Positions 23,220 to 49,162 of a DNA stretch of 64,000 nucleotides are shown one piece after another. Origin of the DNA: Paratrimastix pyriformis (lineage: Eukaryota > Preaxostyla > Paratrimastigidae); the NCBI GenBank assembly GCA_027972325.1, contig JAPMOS010000011.1:64501-128500 (forward strand). The letters are read 5' to 3'. Made by a program: the position numbers and the translations under genes. How positions within the stretch are numbered: the stretch's first letter is position 1; each line of letters starts with the position of its first letter. The notes beneath the pieces are model-generated. The model was not told the DNA's origin. It saw only the letters and a program-made list of their open reading frames with translations, and made no database searches.

Positions 23220-23690
23220 TTCTGGGATTGTATCGGCCGAGGCGACTTGAACCTGGGGCTTTAGCCACCCCAGGCGCCAGCGAAAAGTGGGCTTGCGCAG
23301 CCTTGATTCGGCTTAAATTTTTGGATAGAGCACGCCCTGCGCGTTTGCGCGGGAATTGGCCAGGCGAGCACGAAATACCTGCAGCAGATCAAACATTCAA
23401 AATACATTTTCCCGCAGCAATGTAGGAGGATTGTCGGATTGACGGCGGGCAGTTGTCAAAAAAGGTTGAAGGGGGAAAGGGACCACACCTCCTTCCCAAC
23501 TCGAACGCCTGAGAGTTTTTCCTTCTTCCTTATCCTGAGTCGAACTGGAAAACCTCGTGAATTCCAGGGCAGCCCAAACTACGCGCACATGGAGTTGTCC
23601 GAACTCTCGAAACCGACCTTCTGGTCGTTTGCCCGCTCAGGTCGGAAGTACCCAAGAGCTTGGCTTCTCCACTACAGACCAAAACGCCAG
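23220..23690. promoter_or_regulatory. 471 bp divergent promoter region of the receptor pair
   Basis: This separates the two head-to-head ATGs (23219 minus, 23691 plus). It is less GC-rich than its surroundings, with no conserved coding frame in both directions. No clear TATA box or operator was found. Any shared control of the pair should lie here. Confidence 0.55.
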
Positions 23691-26600
23691 ATGCTGCTCG
23701 CACGTGGCGGTGGTCCTGTCTCGCCTGGAGGAATCACGTCGAGCCACAATGTAACAAACCCAGGGGACGCACCTCTCCCCCCCCCACAACACCATGGTGG
23801 TGGCGATAATGAATCCTTGGGTGGGGGGGAGTCACTCAACAGCACAGTTTTAACGGAAGGGGCTGCCCTACACTTTTCGCGGATCGATGAGGCTGGTCAG
23901 TTCTGGTTTCTTTCCTCAATTGTCTTCGAACAACTATTTCGTTGTTATTTAGTTTTCGGCCTTTACTATTCCATGAGTAAGGATCAGTCAGAAGGCCTCA
24001 AAAAAATAGCAACGGTCTGTGAGAACCCTTCACCACAACAAATCATTCCCCCGGAAATAGATTAATCTACTTGTGCAATTTCTTCAGGTCTGTCGGGGAG
24101 CGACTCACTTTCTCACCACGCCCTTGTTACCTTGGCGCACTTTCTGGGCATCTATTAGATGATCGGTCTGCTGAGATGGGCACTCCTCCCGCTTATTCTT
24201 GGTTTCACAGCGATCTCTTTCCACGGGATTGAGTGGCCCCTTGGTGCGACGGAGGATTATGTCCGGATGGCGTTCTCGGTTATCGACCTCAGCATCTCCA
24301 CTCGCTCTCAAACAGCTCTTTGTCTGCACGTCTCCCACCCCCCGGCAACTGACCCGCTCCCACCACTTCAGATGTCGTCTTCTCCCTTGTGGCGATCTTC
24401 ATCGTGGGAGCCGTGGTCGATGCGGTGATCGTGGCATACCTCTTTCACAAGGTCAGAAGTTGTTCTCACCAGGGTGTCATACCCTCCATCCCCGCTAGAA
24501 CCATTCCCTCCCACTACTCCCCCTGAAAATCCTGAGGCTCCTGACCTGCTCCATGGTGACCTTCCTCTACATGCCCTGTGTGGGCATATTACTAGGAATT
24601 CTGGATTGCACCTACTTTGTCTGTTGCGGCCTTCCCGTTGGGTCTGAAGATCACCCTCATCTCCATCGCCCCGAAACTAGGGCATCGAGGTGCCCGTGCA
24701 TGCGGTGCTGCCCAACCTGGAGTGCTGGGCCATGCCGCACATCATCCCCAGCGTGATCGCCCTGGTGGTGCTGGTGGTCTTCGTGCCCTTCTCCCAGTTC
24801 ACCAGCCTCTTGTCCGTCTGGACTCACACACACAGCGCACCGATTCGGATGCACATGGGGTGGGGGGGGGGGTCACCCATCCTCTCCTCCCCCCCTCCCC
24901 CCCCTCCCCAATCCTCATTGTCTGTCTGTCTGTCTGCCCCTGCTGCCCCTGCTGCCCCTGCTGCACCTGCTGCCCCTGCTGCCCCTGCTGCTGCCCGCCA
25001 GCCTGTTCAACAACGACCCGAAGAAGGGCGGCATGCTGGCCCGGCCCAACGGGCGCATCGATTTCATGGCCGTCCGTCCCACCCCGAGCCGGTCCCATCC
25101 AACTCCCAATGCTCGCCCAGTCACTCGCCTTACAAGAACCCCTCTGCTCTCTGGTTCATCAGCTCCTCTGCAAGCTGGCCATCGTGGCCACCGCCAAACT
25201 TCTGACCACCTACCCGGAGGTCCGGGGGGCCGTCAGCATTGCGGGCTACCTCTTCCTCGCCATCCGGTCTGTGCCCCCCCCCACCCCCCACCCCCACCCC
25301 ACCCCTGCCGGCCGGACTTTTCTTCATCGACCGCGGCATGCATTCCTTCTCCTCCTCCCCCCCCCCCCCCCCGCAGGGTCTTCAGTATCAGCCCTATTTC
25401 ACCTCCCGCGGCAACGCATTGGTCCGGAGCCTCCACGCCCCATTCCATGCCCCGCTCGCCACTCCCTGTCCGCCTCCTCTCCAGATGTCCGCCCTCTACA
25501 CCTTGCATCACCCAATGACGCATGCCACCCCCCCTTCCGCCTCCCCAGATGTCCGCCATCTACAGCACCAGCACCCTCGTGCATCTTCGCCACCTTCGCG
25601 CCCCGGGTGAGCCCGTCCAATGTCGGGGCCACTGTCGGCTTCTGGGTGGGCTACTTCCTGGCCATGACGACCGTGGGGTATCGACCCTGCTCTGGTCCCG
25701 TCCGTCCGCTCTCCTCCTCCTCCATGCTTCTGGTCGGGCGCGCTGCCCGCCCCCCCCTCCCCCTCCCCCCCCCCCCGAAAACCCCTCGCGCCAACATCCC
25801 CCGCCTGCATCGCGGCCTTTCCCGGGTTGGACGACTCAGGATTCCGGACGCGCAAGTTGTGGGCCCTGGGACCCGGGGGCGCCCTGCCCCCGTACTACAG
25901 CGCCCAACGGGCCACCACGGATGGCGAGCCGGACCACACCCGGGCCGCCCGTCGGGGCTCCATGGCTCCGTCCTCTCCCCTCCCGGGGCGCCCCACGGCG
26001 GGGGTGGCGGCGTCGGCCCCGGCGGGGATCCCCGAGCTGTCCAGCCCTGGGCCGGCCCAGACCCCATCGCCCATGCTGCTCCCGGCGGCAGGATCGTGTT
26101 CCTCCCTCGGCATCCCCCCACAGGGCGAGGCCCCCGGTCCGTGCTCATCCCCGCGCCCCTCTCCCCAGTCGCGCCCCCGCGACGACTCTGCCGTCTGACC
26201 GAATCGTGCGTGCCCGGTGGTGTTGGGGGTGTGCGGGGTGAGGCAGGCACCCGTCAGCCCAAGTTCCGCTCGGCCGTTGCCGTCGACTGGGCCACCCGCT
26301 TCCTGCAGCAGTTCCGTCGCGCCCGCCCACCATTCGGCTATCCGCCCACCCGCCGGCCCACCCACCGAGGGCTCGCCCCTCCCCTCCGATCCAACTCACC
26401 CTGTTCCCGTGCCCCCTGCAGAAAGCAGTACCGCAAGCAGAAGGAGTACGTCATGTTTGCCGACTATCTGTACAACGAGGCCTTCCGCAAGCAGCGCAAT
26501 AACCCTGCCCTGCACCTGGGCTACGCCATCTTCCTGCTGGTCCGCGGCGCCACCGCTCTCTCCCGCCACCCCAAAGTCCCACCACCCCCCACCTGAGCCA

Positions 26601-28921
26601 CGCCATCTTCTTGCCCCCGTGGATCCATCGCCCAGCCCACACGCCCATCACCGGCCTCCAAGCCCCCCCCCCCCAGCAAGGCCTCGCCATCGTAACCTCC
26701 CTTTGGGATCCCCCCCCCCGGCAGCGTATCGGAAGAACTTCGCCCGGTGCATGCAGCAGCTCCAGCAGGCCCGCCAGGTCGGTGTGGGCCCACATCCCTG
26801 CTGCTTGCCTCACATACACCCCTGCCTCACACACCCCTGCCTCGCACACCCCTGCCTCACACACCCCTGCCTCACACACCCCTGCCTCACACACCCCTGC
26901 CTCGCACACCCCTGCCTCGCACACCCCTGCCTCACACACCCCTGCCTCACACACCCTGCCTCACACCCCTGCCTCACACACCCCTGCCTCGCACACCCCT
27001 GCCTCGCACACCCCTGCCTCACACACCCCTGCCTCACATACACCCCTGCCTCACACACCCCTGCCTCACACACCCCTGCCTCGCACACCCCTGCCTCGCA
27101 CACCCCTGCCTCACACACCCCTGCCTCACATACACCCCTGCCTCACACACCCCTGCCTCACACACCCCTGCCTCGCACACCCCTGCCTCGCACACCCCTG
27201 CCTCGCACACCTGTTGCTGTTGCTGACCTGCCTGCTGGGCAGTGCTATCCCTCGATCGACGAGCGGTTCGCCATCTACGTCAAGTCCAAGGACTGGGAGC
27301 AGCAGACCTCGGTCCGCCTCGCCTCGCCCCCCACCCGCTCCCCCTCTCCTTCGTCTCCCCCCCTTCATCGCTGGGATCTCCCCCACGCCCCTCCATCAGG
27401 CCGGCGGGGACCTGCGGTCGGCCCACGTCATGTCGGTGTTCACCTTCAAGCGGCACTTCTCCATGGCCCAGAAGTACCACGAGGCCGCCAAGGGTCCGAC
27501 GAGCCGCCTCGCACCACCACCCACCACCACCCCGCACTCCACCCTCACGCGCCACTCCCACGTCATGACCATCCAGTCAGCGCCCTTCTTGTGTCAATCT
27601 CCCAGACTCCAATCGCCCTTCCTCACACCGCCCCCCCCCCCCCCCCCCCCCCCCCTCCCCTGTCCAGCCGGGTTGCGGGACATGTGCTGCTGGCGCCTGT
27701 GGTGGACCAGCCGCGGATTCCCCAGCTGACGGCCACCATCGTCGACAGCGAGGCCAAGGCCCGCGAGTACTACGAGCTGCTCCTCGAGTCCCACCCCAAC
27801 AGCCTGCAGATCCTCCGGTCCGCCCCGCCTGCAGCACCCCACTCTCTGCTGCCTGTCACCCCACCCCAACCCCACCCCCACCCCCACTCCCACCGCCCAG
27901 AGCTTCCGCCTACGGCCCGCTGCCCCGCCGCCCCGAGCTTGCCAGCTCGTGACGCGCGCTCACGCACCCCCACCCTGCCCCCCCCCCCCCCCCCGCCCCA
28001 CCCACCCACCCACCCACCCACCACGCAGGGCCTACGGGGCATGCTGCGTGAGATCTACCACGACGAGGACTCGGCCAAGGTGCTGCTGTCGCGTGCGGAC
28101 CAGCTGGAAGACGACGCGTCCGTCTCGGATGCGGGCAGCTCGCTGGGCAGCTCGCACGTGGTGGGCGGCAACACGCTGCAGTCGCTGCACAACAAGAAGA
28201 AGAAGAAGAAGAAGAAGAAGGGCATCGAGATCAAGTCCGTCGCCACCCCCCTCCCCCCCCCCCCCCCCCCCGCCACCCCGCCACCCCCCCACGCCACCGT
28301 GACCTGCGCAGGTGCGCGCCGCCGTGTGATGTCCGTCTGTCTTCCTGCCCGCCAACCACCTGTCTGGGCCTCTCTCCCCGTGGCTGGGGTGGCTGGGGGT
28401 GGCAGGCTGATGAGCCGCAAGGAGAACCTGCTGCCGCACTTCTTCCTGATCCTGACGGGGCTGCACCTGCTCTGCCTGGCCTCGATCGTGGCCTCCTCGG
28501 TGCTGGCCTTCGTCATGATGGGCTCCCTGCAGGCATCCGTCGTGGGCCTCAACGAGATGCTCCAGATGGAGACCCTCAGCACAACCGTCGCAATCCACGC
28601 AAAGGTCCGCACCCGGTGGGGGAAAGTGCTCTCGGGGGATGGTGGCTGGGAGGCGCGCGATGGGGCGGCCTCTGCCATTCGTATAGGCGTCGCCTCCCAT
28701 CGATCATCCCTGCTGCACTGCCCCGTCGCGCCGTCCCGGGGTGGTGGGGGATGGGGCAGGTGCTGATGTCGCATAACATGGCCCTGCTCGAGGCGGGCGG
28801 GCAGCTGCTGGGCAACGAGACCGCAAGCCCGCTGGACGGTCCGACTGCCCCGCCCCCCATAGTCGGTATCTCCGCCACCATCACCACCACCACCAAACCA
28901 GCATCAACATCATCATCACCC

Positions 28922-28969
<48 letters not shown>

Positions 28970-31900
28970 TCATCATCCATCATCATCCATCATCATCCAT
29001 CATCATCCATCATCATCCATCATCATCCATCATCATCCATCATCATCCATCATCATCCATCATCCATCATCATCATCATCGTCACACTCAACCATGTCAC
29101 CATATCACCATTCATCACCATTCATCACCATTCATCACCATTCATCACCATATCTGCGTTCTTGTTTTCATCGACCCTCCATCCCGACGCATGGCCCCCG
29201 CAGGCACCATCCTGCCCACGATCGCCGAGACCCGCAAGTTGTTGAGCGACGACGCGCTGCTGCTGCGCCGCCTGCAGACGGCCGTCTACGAGGCCACCAT
29301 GAAGGACGGCATGCACACCCACTTCGAGGTCCCTCCGGCCCACTTGACTGGCCCCCGCCCTCCCCGCCCGCTCCACCCTCCCGCTGCCACGCTCGCCGCC
29401 GTCCCGCGCCCAACGTCAGCCGTTCTGCTTTTCTTGGGGGAGGGGGAGGGGGAGTCCACGCGTCTTCTCTCGCCATTCCCCTGCTCCTGGCCTCCGGGTG
29501 GTGGCTCCTGGCCTTGCTGTACGATCACTCACTCACCCACCATCCCTCCCCTCCGCGATCTGACGATCACAGACGAACAACCTCAACGCAACCGACCTGA
29601 TCGTGGGCCGGGGGGCCAACATCGGCCAGCGGGTGGTCCGCCCCCCTCCCACCTCTGTCCCATCTGGCCCTCCCTGTCCCTGTCCCTCTCCCACCTGCCC
29701 CTGGCCGCGACCCGCCACACCCGATCGCTGACCGGACTCCCCTCCCTCCCCATCACCCGCGCATCATTGGGCCGCCCATCGGTTTGTGCAGCTGGGCTAC
29801 ACGCTGAGGGGGCTGCTCGACCGGTTCGTCGAGGTGGCCCTCGACCTGGCCAACAGGCCCTTCGGGTCAGCCCCGGCGCCATCCTTCTCCCCGCCCCCGC
29901 CTTCCCCCTTCGTCGCGAGGCCCGCTTCCTCCCGCTCGCTGCCCTCCTCGCTGCCCTCCTCACGGCTCCGCTGTGGCCATGGGCTGGGTTGGGGTTGGGG
30001 TTGGGGTTGGGGTTGGGGTTGGGGTTGGGGTTGGGCAGATCGGACGTGTTCCTGTCGAACGCCCAGTTCCTGATGGTCAACCACCCGGGGATGCTCGAGT
30101 ACCTGAAGGACTTTGGCTTCCACTACGGCGACACCATCGACTCGGGGGTCGCCCAGGTGGAGGTCCGGCCCCCGCTGCCACCCGCCCCGTCCCACGGCCC
30201 TTCCACCTCCACCGCCATCTCCACCTTCATCTGCCCGATGTGCCTGGTTTCCCTGTGGGCGGGGTGCCCGCCTGCGTGAGAGCGGATGCGTGGCGTGGGG
30301 GTGGGCTGCGTGCTCACGGTTATCCACCTGGTGAATGGGTGCGCGCCTCCCTCTCGGCATGATCCTCGCCGTCCAGCGAGGTGGAGCCACTTCGTTCCCC
30401 CCTCCGCAACCTCACCGCCCGTACCGTGGACCCCCCCCCCCCCCCCCGCCAGGCATTCCTGTTGGTGCTGGGGAACTTCTCGGCGGCGGTGGTGCTGTTC
30501 TGCGTGCTGACCTTCTTCCTGAAGACCTCCTTCCGGCTGGGCCGCGACCGGGATCTGGCCATGTCCCAGGTGCTGGCCATCCCCAGGCCCGGTCCGCACC
30601 CGCCCAGCCCGCCCAGCCCAGCCCGCCCGGCACACGCCACCGAAGACCCCCACGGGACGCCAGTCTCGGCGTGGTTTGCGCAGCAGAGATGGGTGGCTCA
30701 CGAAGATTGGCAAGCGAGATCGACACGGACCGACCCTTTTGCCTTGTGGGCCTCCTGGGGCGGTGTTGTGTGTGTATGCAGCCATCCAGGGGATGCTGAC
30801 CTCGCTGACGGCCGAGCAGCTTGACGAGGCGCCCAAGATCCGCTCCTCGGGGCCCGAGGGGTACTCCTCCTCGGCGGCGGCCACCCCGGCCTCGACGCCC
30901 ACCCCCACCCCCCAGCCCACCCCGCCCTCGACCCCGCCCACCGCCTCCGCCCCGGTGCCGATCCCGACGGGCCTGCCCGGATTGCGCCCCCTGGGCGGCG
31001 GGCGGTCCTCGCCCCGCCCGGTCTCCGTTGCCCCGCCGCCCCCCGCCGCCGCCCCGGGACAGCCGGATGCAGCCGCAGCAACACGGCTGGGCATCCCACC
31101 CTGGGGCGTGCCCATCGATCTGGGGACCGGTGCCGCCCCCGACCCCGACTCCGCCGCCTCCCCCGCGGCCTCGGCCTCGGTGCTGGCCCCGCCGACCCTC
31201 GACCCCCCGGCCAGCGACCGGGCCGGTGAGCGGTCGCCCCTGCTGCGGTCCGTGTCGGGCCGCTCGCCCTTCGTGGGGCCGGCCGACTACCCGCCCCAGG
31301 TCAGCCCCGACATGGGGCCCCAGCTGACCCTGAGCGGCGGCTCGGGCTCGCTGAACTCGCTGGCCGAGTTGGCCACCAGCACCCTGGTCCGCTCGCCCAG
31401 CAGCGAGGGCCTGGTGGCCGTGCAGACCATCCAGGCCCTCCCGCCGGACGACGGGGCCGATGGCGCGGCCGCCCCGCCCGGCAGTACCCTGGTGATCCCC
31501 CTCTCGGGCGGCGAGTTGAAGGCCCCCACCCCGCTGAGCCTGCTCTCCGGCAGTGCGGCGGCGCCCGGGAGCGTCCTGGTCAGGGCCGAGTCGCAGCCCG
31601 GGCCCGCAGAGGCCTTGGAGCGGGGCGACGACATGGGCGGCAGCCCTCCTGGTGATGACGAGGGCAAGGGGGGGCTGCTGAGCTTCTCCACCCGCAATGC
31701 CCGGGCCCCGCCCTACGGGGCCACGGGCGAGCTGCTGGCCGCCCTGCAGGCCGGGCCCGACATCGCCGCCCCGGCCGGGGGGGCCTCCTCCCCGCCTCCA
31801 CGAGTGGCCGCCCGGTACATGGTGGCGAGCGCGGACCGCCCCAGCCACCCCAACGCCAGCGCGGGCACTCCGGCGCCGGCAGGCCCCGCCGGCGCCCCCA

Positions 31901-34609
31901 AGGGCGGGAAATCGCCGTCCGGGTCGGTGGCTGCCCCGGCCCCTCGCGGCCGGGCCCCCTCGGGGGCCCTCAAGGCGGGCGACTCGGGGGGCTCGGCGGG
32001 CGCGGTCCGGTCGCTGCTGCGCCGTGCCCAGGCCATCCCGATGGGGGTCTGGCTGCGGATCGGGCTGGGGGTGCTGCTGATGGTGGCCGCCATCGAGTGC
32101 TCGGCCATCTTCACCACGGTGGCCCTGAACACGCTGGGCTCGATCGGCCACCCGATGGCCCTCTGCGGCCAGCAGGAGGCCATGGCGGCCGAGCTGCGCT
32201 ACCTGGCCACCCAGCTGGTCTTCAACGACACCCTGCCCCTGCTGGCCAACGTGCCCGACGGCCGATCGACCAACCCGGTGCTGCGCGACCTGAGCCACAT
32301 GGCCAACGACCGGCCCAGGCTGCAGGCCATGGTCGACCTCGAGGTGACCTTCGTCGAGCGCATCACCTTTGTCCTGCTGGTTCGTCGCCTGCACCCCCGC
32401 GCCCCGCCCGGTGGCACGGCGACACAGACCACCACACCATCGCCCATCTTCTCATCCACTCCCCTCTCCTCCACTCCCATCTCATCTCTCCTCCACCCCC
32501 CCCCCCCCCCCTGGCACGACCCGTCAGTACGGCAGCAAGTCGACCTTTGTCATGGGGGACGCCCTGCTGGACAGCTACTTCCTGGAGGGCTGCTCGGGCC
32601 GGTTCGCGGCCCGGGAGCGGCTCCTGGACGGGGTCCAGGCGTGCCTCCTCCAGAACAGCACCTTCTGCACGCCCGGCCGCATCCAGGGTCTCGACGGGGA
32701 CTTCGTGGGCCTGATGCCGCTCCGGGCGCGCTTCCTGGCGGCCGGTCGCAAGCTGGGCACCCTGCCGCCCGACCTGCTGGAGCCAGACAACCCGTACTTC
32801 GAGTTCCTCTTCTCGGCGGGCCGCTGGGACCTGGGCGCGGGGCTCGCCCGGTGGACGGATTCCTTCCTCGAGTCTGCCGCCCCCAGCACCCCAGCCCCCG
32901 CAGACCCGCCGACCTCGGCACAGAAGGACGCCCATCTCCTCCAAGCAGGACCTCTTCTGCCTCCTCTCCTCCTGCTCCTGCTCCTGCTCATCCTCCACCC
33001 CGGTCGGCGTCTGATGGTCTTGTCCTTCACCTGGCGGCCGGTATGTGCGCCGCAGGGAGGCGCTGGAGATCGCGAGCCAGTCGAGCACCCTGCTGACCGT
33101 CTGGACGGTGGTCGACGTGTGCGGCATCCTCATCACATACCGTCCGCGGCAGCCGGCACCACCCTCATCATATGCCGCCACCCCCCCCCCCCCCCTGCCC
33201 ATCAGCGGAGGCAATTGCATGACCAACACCCCCGCTATCCCGTTCTCAACGCTTCGCCATCGTCTCTTCCCTCCCTCCCTCCGGTGGGGTGGGGGTGGCG
33301 CAGTTCTGCTGCTGCTGCCCACCAAACCGCTGCTGTGGCACGTGGCGCACAAGACCAAGAAGATGCTCGAGCTCTTCCCCGATGACGAGACAGGTCCGTC
33401 CCGACACCCCCCCCCCCCCCCACCCCCACCCCCCCACCCCGTCGCACAGCCACAGGCGACATCCTGCAAATGCAAACACAGACGCGCCCATACATGAGAC
33501 AGACAGGACACATGACACACATGACACACATGACACACATGACACATGACGACGCATGACACACATGACACACATGACACACATGACACACATGACACAC
33601 ATGACACACATGACACACATGACACACATGACATGACACACATGACACACATGACACATGACACACATGACACACATGACACACATGACACACATGACAC
33701 ATGACGCATGACGCATGACGCATGACACACATGACAACACACATGACGCATGACGACGCATGACGACGCATGACGACGCATGACACATGGCACATGACAT
33801 GACAACACACATGACAACACAACACCGATGACAACACGCATGACAACACGCATGACAACACGCATGACAACACGCATGACAACACGCATGACAACACGCA
33901 TGACAACACGCATGACAACACAACACATGACAACGCAACACACGCAAATCAACACAACACACATGACAACGACAACACAACACACGCATATCAACACAAC
34001 ACACATGACATAACGACACACCACATCCAGGCTGCACGCTGGAGTGGACCGACAGCTACCAGGTGGGCGTGGCTGCCCTGGACGCGGAGCACAAGCGCCT
34101 GGTGGAACTGGGCGCGGGCCTGGTGGCGGCCCTCATGTCGGGCGAGCGGCCCGACCTCCTGCGGTCCCTGGCGAGCGGCTTCATGGAGGCGGTCACGGGG
34201 GCCTTCGGTGCCGAGGAGCAGCTGATGGAGGAGCAGCGCTACCCCAAGGCCGAGACCCACGCCCGCCAGCACAAGGACACCCTGACCAAGGTCCGTCCCC
34301 AGAGAAAGAGAGAGAGGGGAGGGGGGGGGGGGGGGAGGGGGGAAGAAGAAGGGGAAAAAAGGCCGCTTGCACTGTGTGCGCGCTCTCTGAAAAGCATGAC
34401 CACCCCGTTCCCCCCATGCCCTCATTTCCGACTCCGTGCCGCCGCGCCGGCGGTTGCAGCTGAATCGGGCCGTGGAGAACGTGGCCCGGGGGAACGTCCT
34501 CGAGTACGGCACACTCGACCGGGCCCTCAGGCTGTGGCTCAGCGCCCACGTCGACACCAGCGACCGCGCCCTGGCAAAGTGGCTCGCCACCGAGCGCGAT
34601 ATCCACTGA
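23691..34609 (+). CDS. Giant membrane receptor with TmcB/TmcC-like repeats and degenerate C-terminal hemerythrin domain (right copy)
   Basis: A mirror-image paralogue of the minus-strand gene at 12749-23219. Exons match in order: MLLARGGGP at 23691; FGLYYSMSKDQSEGLKK; a 7 nt microexon at 24159-24165; AISFHGIEWPLG; membrane block at 24371-25680 (FIVGAVVDAVIVAYLFH, HIIPSVIALVVLVVFVPFSQ); repeats at 26421-28240 (FADYLYNEAFRKQRNNPALH, IDERFAIYVKSKDWEQQ, EAKAREYYELLLESHPNS); membrane-bounded segment 28408-30570; ~400-residue proline/serine-rich linker 30780-32030; second segment 32040-33120; hemerythrin 34031-34609. There the ligand codons are His 34090, Glu 34213, His 34258, His 34270, His 34547 and Asp 34562, but position 34201-34203 is Ala where the family has His. 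Exon edges in the low-complexity parts are approximate. Role as a sensor is inferred from architecture. Confidence 0.75.
26813..27212. repeat. 13-15 bp CACACCCCTGCCT minisatellite
   Basis: About 28 copies of a CACACACCCCTGCCT/CGCACACCCCTGCCT unit fill an intron of the right receptor gene between the exons encoding NFARCMQQLQQARQ and IDERFAIYVKSKD. The left copy has an unrelated GGA/GGGA-rich tract at the matching site. Confidence 0.9.
28918..29158. repeat. CAT-based compound microsatellite
   Basis: (CAT)n passes into CATCATC-C and CATTCATCAC variants inside an intron of the right receptor gene. Histidine/isoleucine runs read from it are artefacts. Confidence 0.9.
33495..33985. repeat. CATGACACA-type minisatellite
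   Basis: Roughly 50 copies of related 9-12 bp units (ATGACACAC, ATGACGACGC, ATGACAACACGC) form the intron immediately before the hemerythrin exon of the right receptor gene. Long cysteine/valine/methionine frames here are repeat translations. Confidence 0.9.
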
Positions 34610-36052
34610 GGGCCAGCCCCGGTGGTCGCCATGGACCGGCCCCTTGCTGCCAGGGGGACAAGTAGGGTGCGTGTATATGTTAAGCCCCGGTTGATAGTGT
34701 TTGTGTTTGTTTGTTTGTTTGTTTGTTTGGGTGGGCGTTTGCTTCCTGGGGGCAGGCGGGCGTCGCGTCTGTGTGTGTGTGTGCATGTGTCCCCGTTTTT
34801 CCTGCCCGCCCTCGCGTGAGTTGGAATCCGTGAGCGCTTGTTGGCCTGCGTTGTGCATGGCTGCTTCCTGTTTTGTCCCCATGCCCCCTGCTGCCCCCCC
34901 CCCCCCCCCCCCCGAAGTTGCGTGTGGCTGCGTGCGTCTGCCTTCTCTTCTCTTCTGCTTTTCGGTTTCCGGTGTCCCCTCCCGCGCCTTTTTCCTTTCT
35001 TCGCTTCCCCGCGCACCGATTTCCTTTCGTTTCCGACCTCGTTTCGTGCCCGCCCACCAACCAGCTTTCCTTTTTCCAACCACCCCCTTCCGTTTGTATG
35101 GTAGTCCGTGTCCGTCTTGTTGTTGTTGTTTGCGGCCCTCCCTCCTCCGCTGCTGCTCCCCCCCACCCCCTTCCGTGCACAGTCTTCTCTTGGTTTTTCG
35201 TTCATTTTGTTGGAGGTCCCTTAATTTGTGCCCGGCCTTCCCTTTGGGGTGTTTCTTCTGCTCGTCTGTGGCCATAATTTTGTCGGTCGGTTTGTCTGCC
35301 CGCGCTGCCTGTCGTCTCGACCCAACCGGGGCTGTCGTCCGTGCCGCCGCTCTTCGAACCGAACATCATCCCTATTTCGATCGTCCCCCAATTCGTCGTT
35401 TCATTTCTTTCCTTCGTCGCCTCTCCCTTCCCGCCGGTCCTCCGCCAGAGGGGCGGCACCCCATCCCATTCCAACCCAGCCCAACCCAACCCAACCCATG
35501 GCTTTTTTTTACTCGACTACCCCCACTCCCAGCCCCCCAAGCCCTCCCGAGCACACGCGGTCGCCAATCCGATCCCATCCGGTCACGCCACCCATGGTAG
35601 GCCCCCGCCCCGGTGGTGGTGGTGGGGGGGGGTGGGGGGGCAGCCTGGAACTGTCGGGGACGCTCGACCAGGGAGGAGGGGTCGTCGGTGGGAAGTTGAA
35701 CGACGCCCCTCATGTCGCGAGGCGAGGTCTTGCCGAGGCGACCCGAGGACGACCGCCGCTGTGGGAAGCCCATGGGGATCGAGGGAACCCAGCCAGGGTC
35801 GAAGAGAGGAGGAGGGAGGGAGGGAGAGGGGGATCGTCCGACCGTTCGTCGGGCGAGGACAGGGAGGGTCATCGGCGGCGCCATGGGGGGGGAGGGAGGA
35901 GGGGGGGGGGGGGGAGGGAGGGGGCGGAGGCAAGCGCATGCCTCATTTGTCGTTCGCAACGCCATCCTCCGGGCACTTTGGGTTTGTTCTTGTCAGCACC
36001 CCCGTGGCGGGCACACCAAGAAGGAAGGCCGCCCCCATGGCGGCGCACTCTC
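34610..36052. other. Convergent intergenic region
   Basis: Lies between the stops of the right receptor gene and the LRR/IQ gene. It is pyrimidine-rich on the plus strand, with a (TTTG)n tract near 34700, a C-run at 34896-34913 and short AACCC copies near 35480. I find no gene; long frames on either strand are proline/serine composition effects. It should hold both 3' UTRs. Confidence 0.5.

Positions 36053-49162
<13,110 letters not shown>

Noticed and set aside
23236-23290. Possible tRNA (GGTTCAAGTC on the minus strand)
   Set aside because: The T stem does not pair and no acceptor or anticodon arm is found; chance B-box-like sequence in the divergent promoter.
29988-30036. (TTGGGG)n, the ciliate telomere unit
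   Set aside because: Only about eight copies, inside an intron of the right receptor gene, with normal exons on both sides; one more microsatellite. The (AACCC)n at 20664 was rejected as a telomere for the same reason.
30412-32394. Long antisense frame of about 660 codons
   Set aside because: It mirrors the proline/glycine-rich linker exon of the right receptor gene on the other strand; GC-rich third positions keep the antisense open. The sense strand matches its paralogue.
33495-33985. Regular short repeats resembling a CRISPR array
   Set aside because: Units of 9-12 bp with no unique spacers; an intronic minisatellite in a eukaryotic gene.
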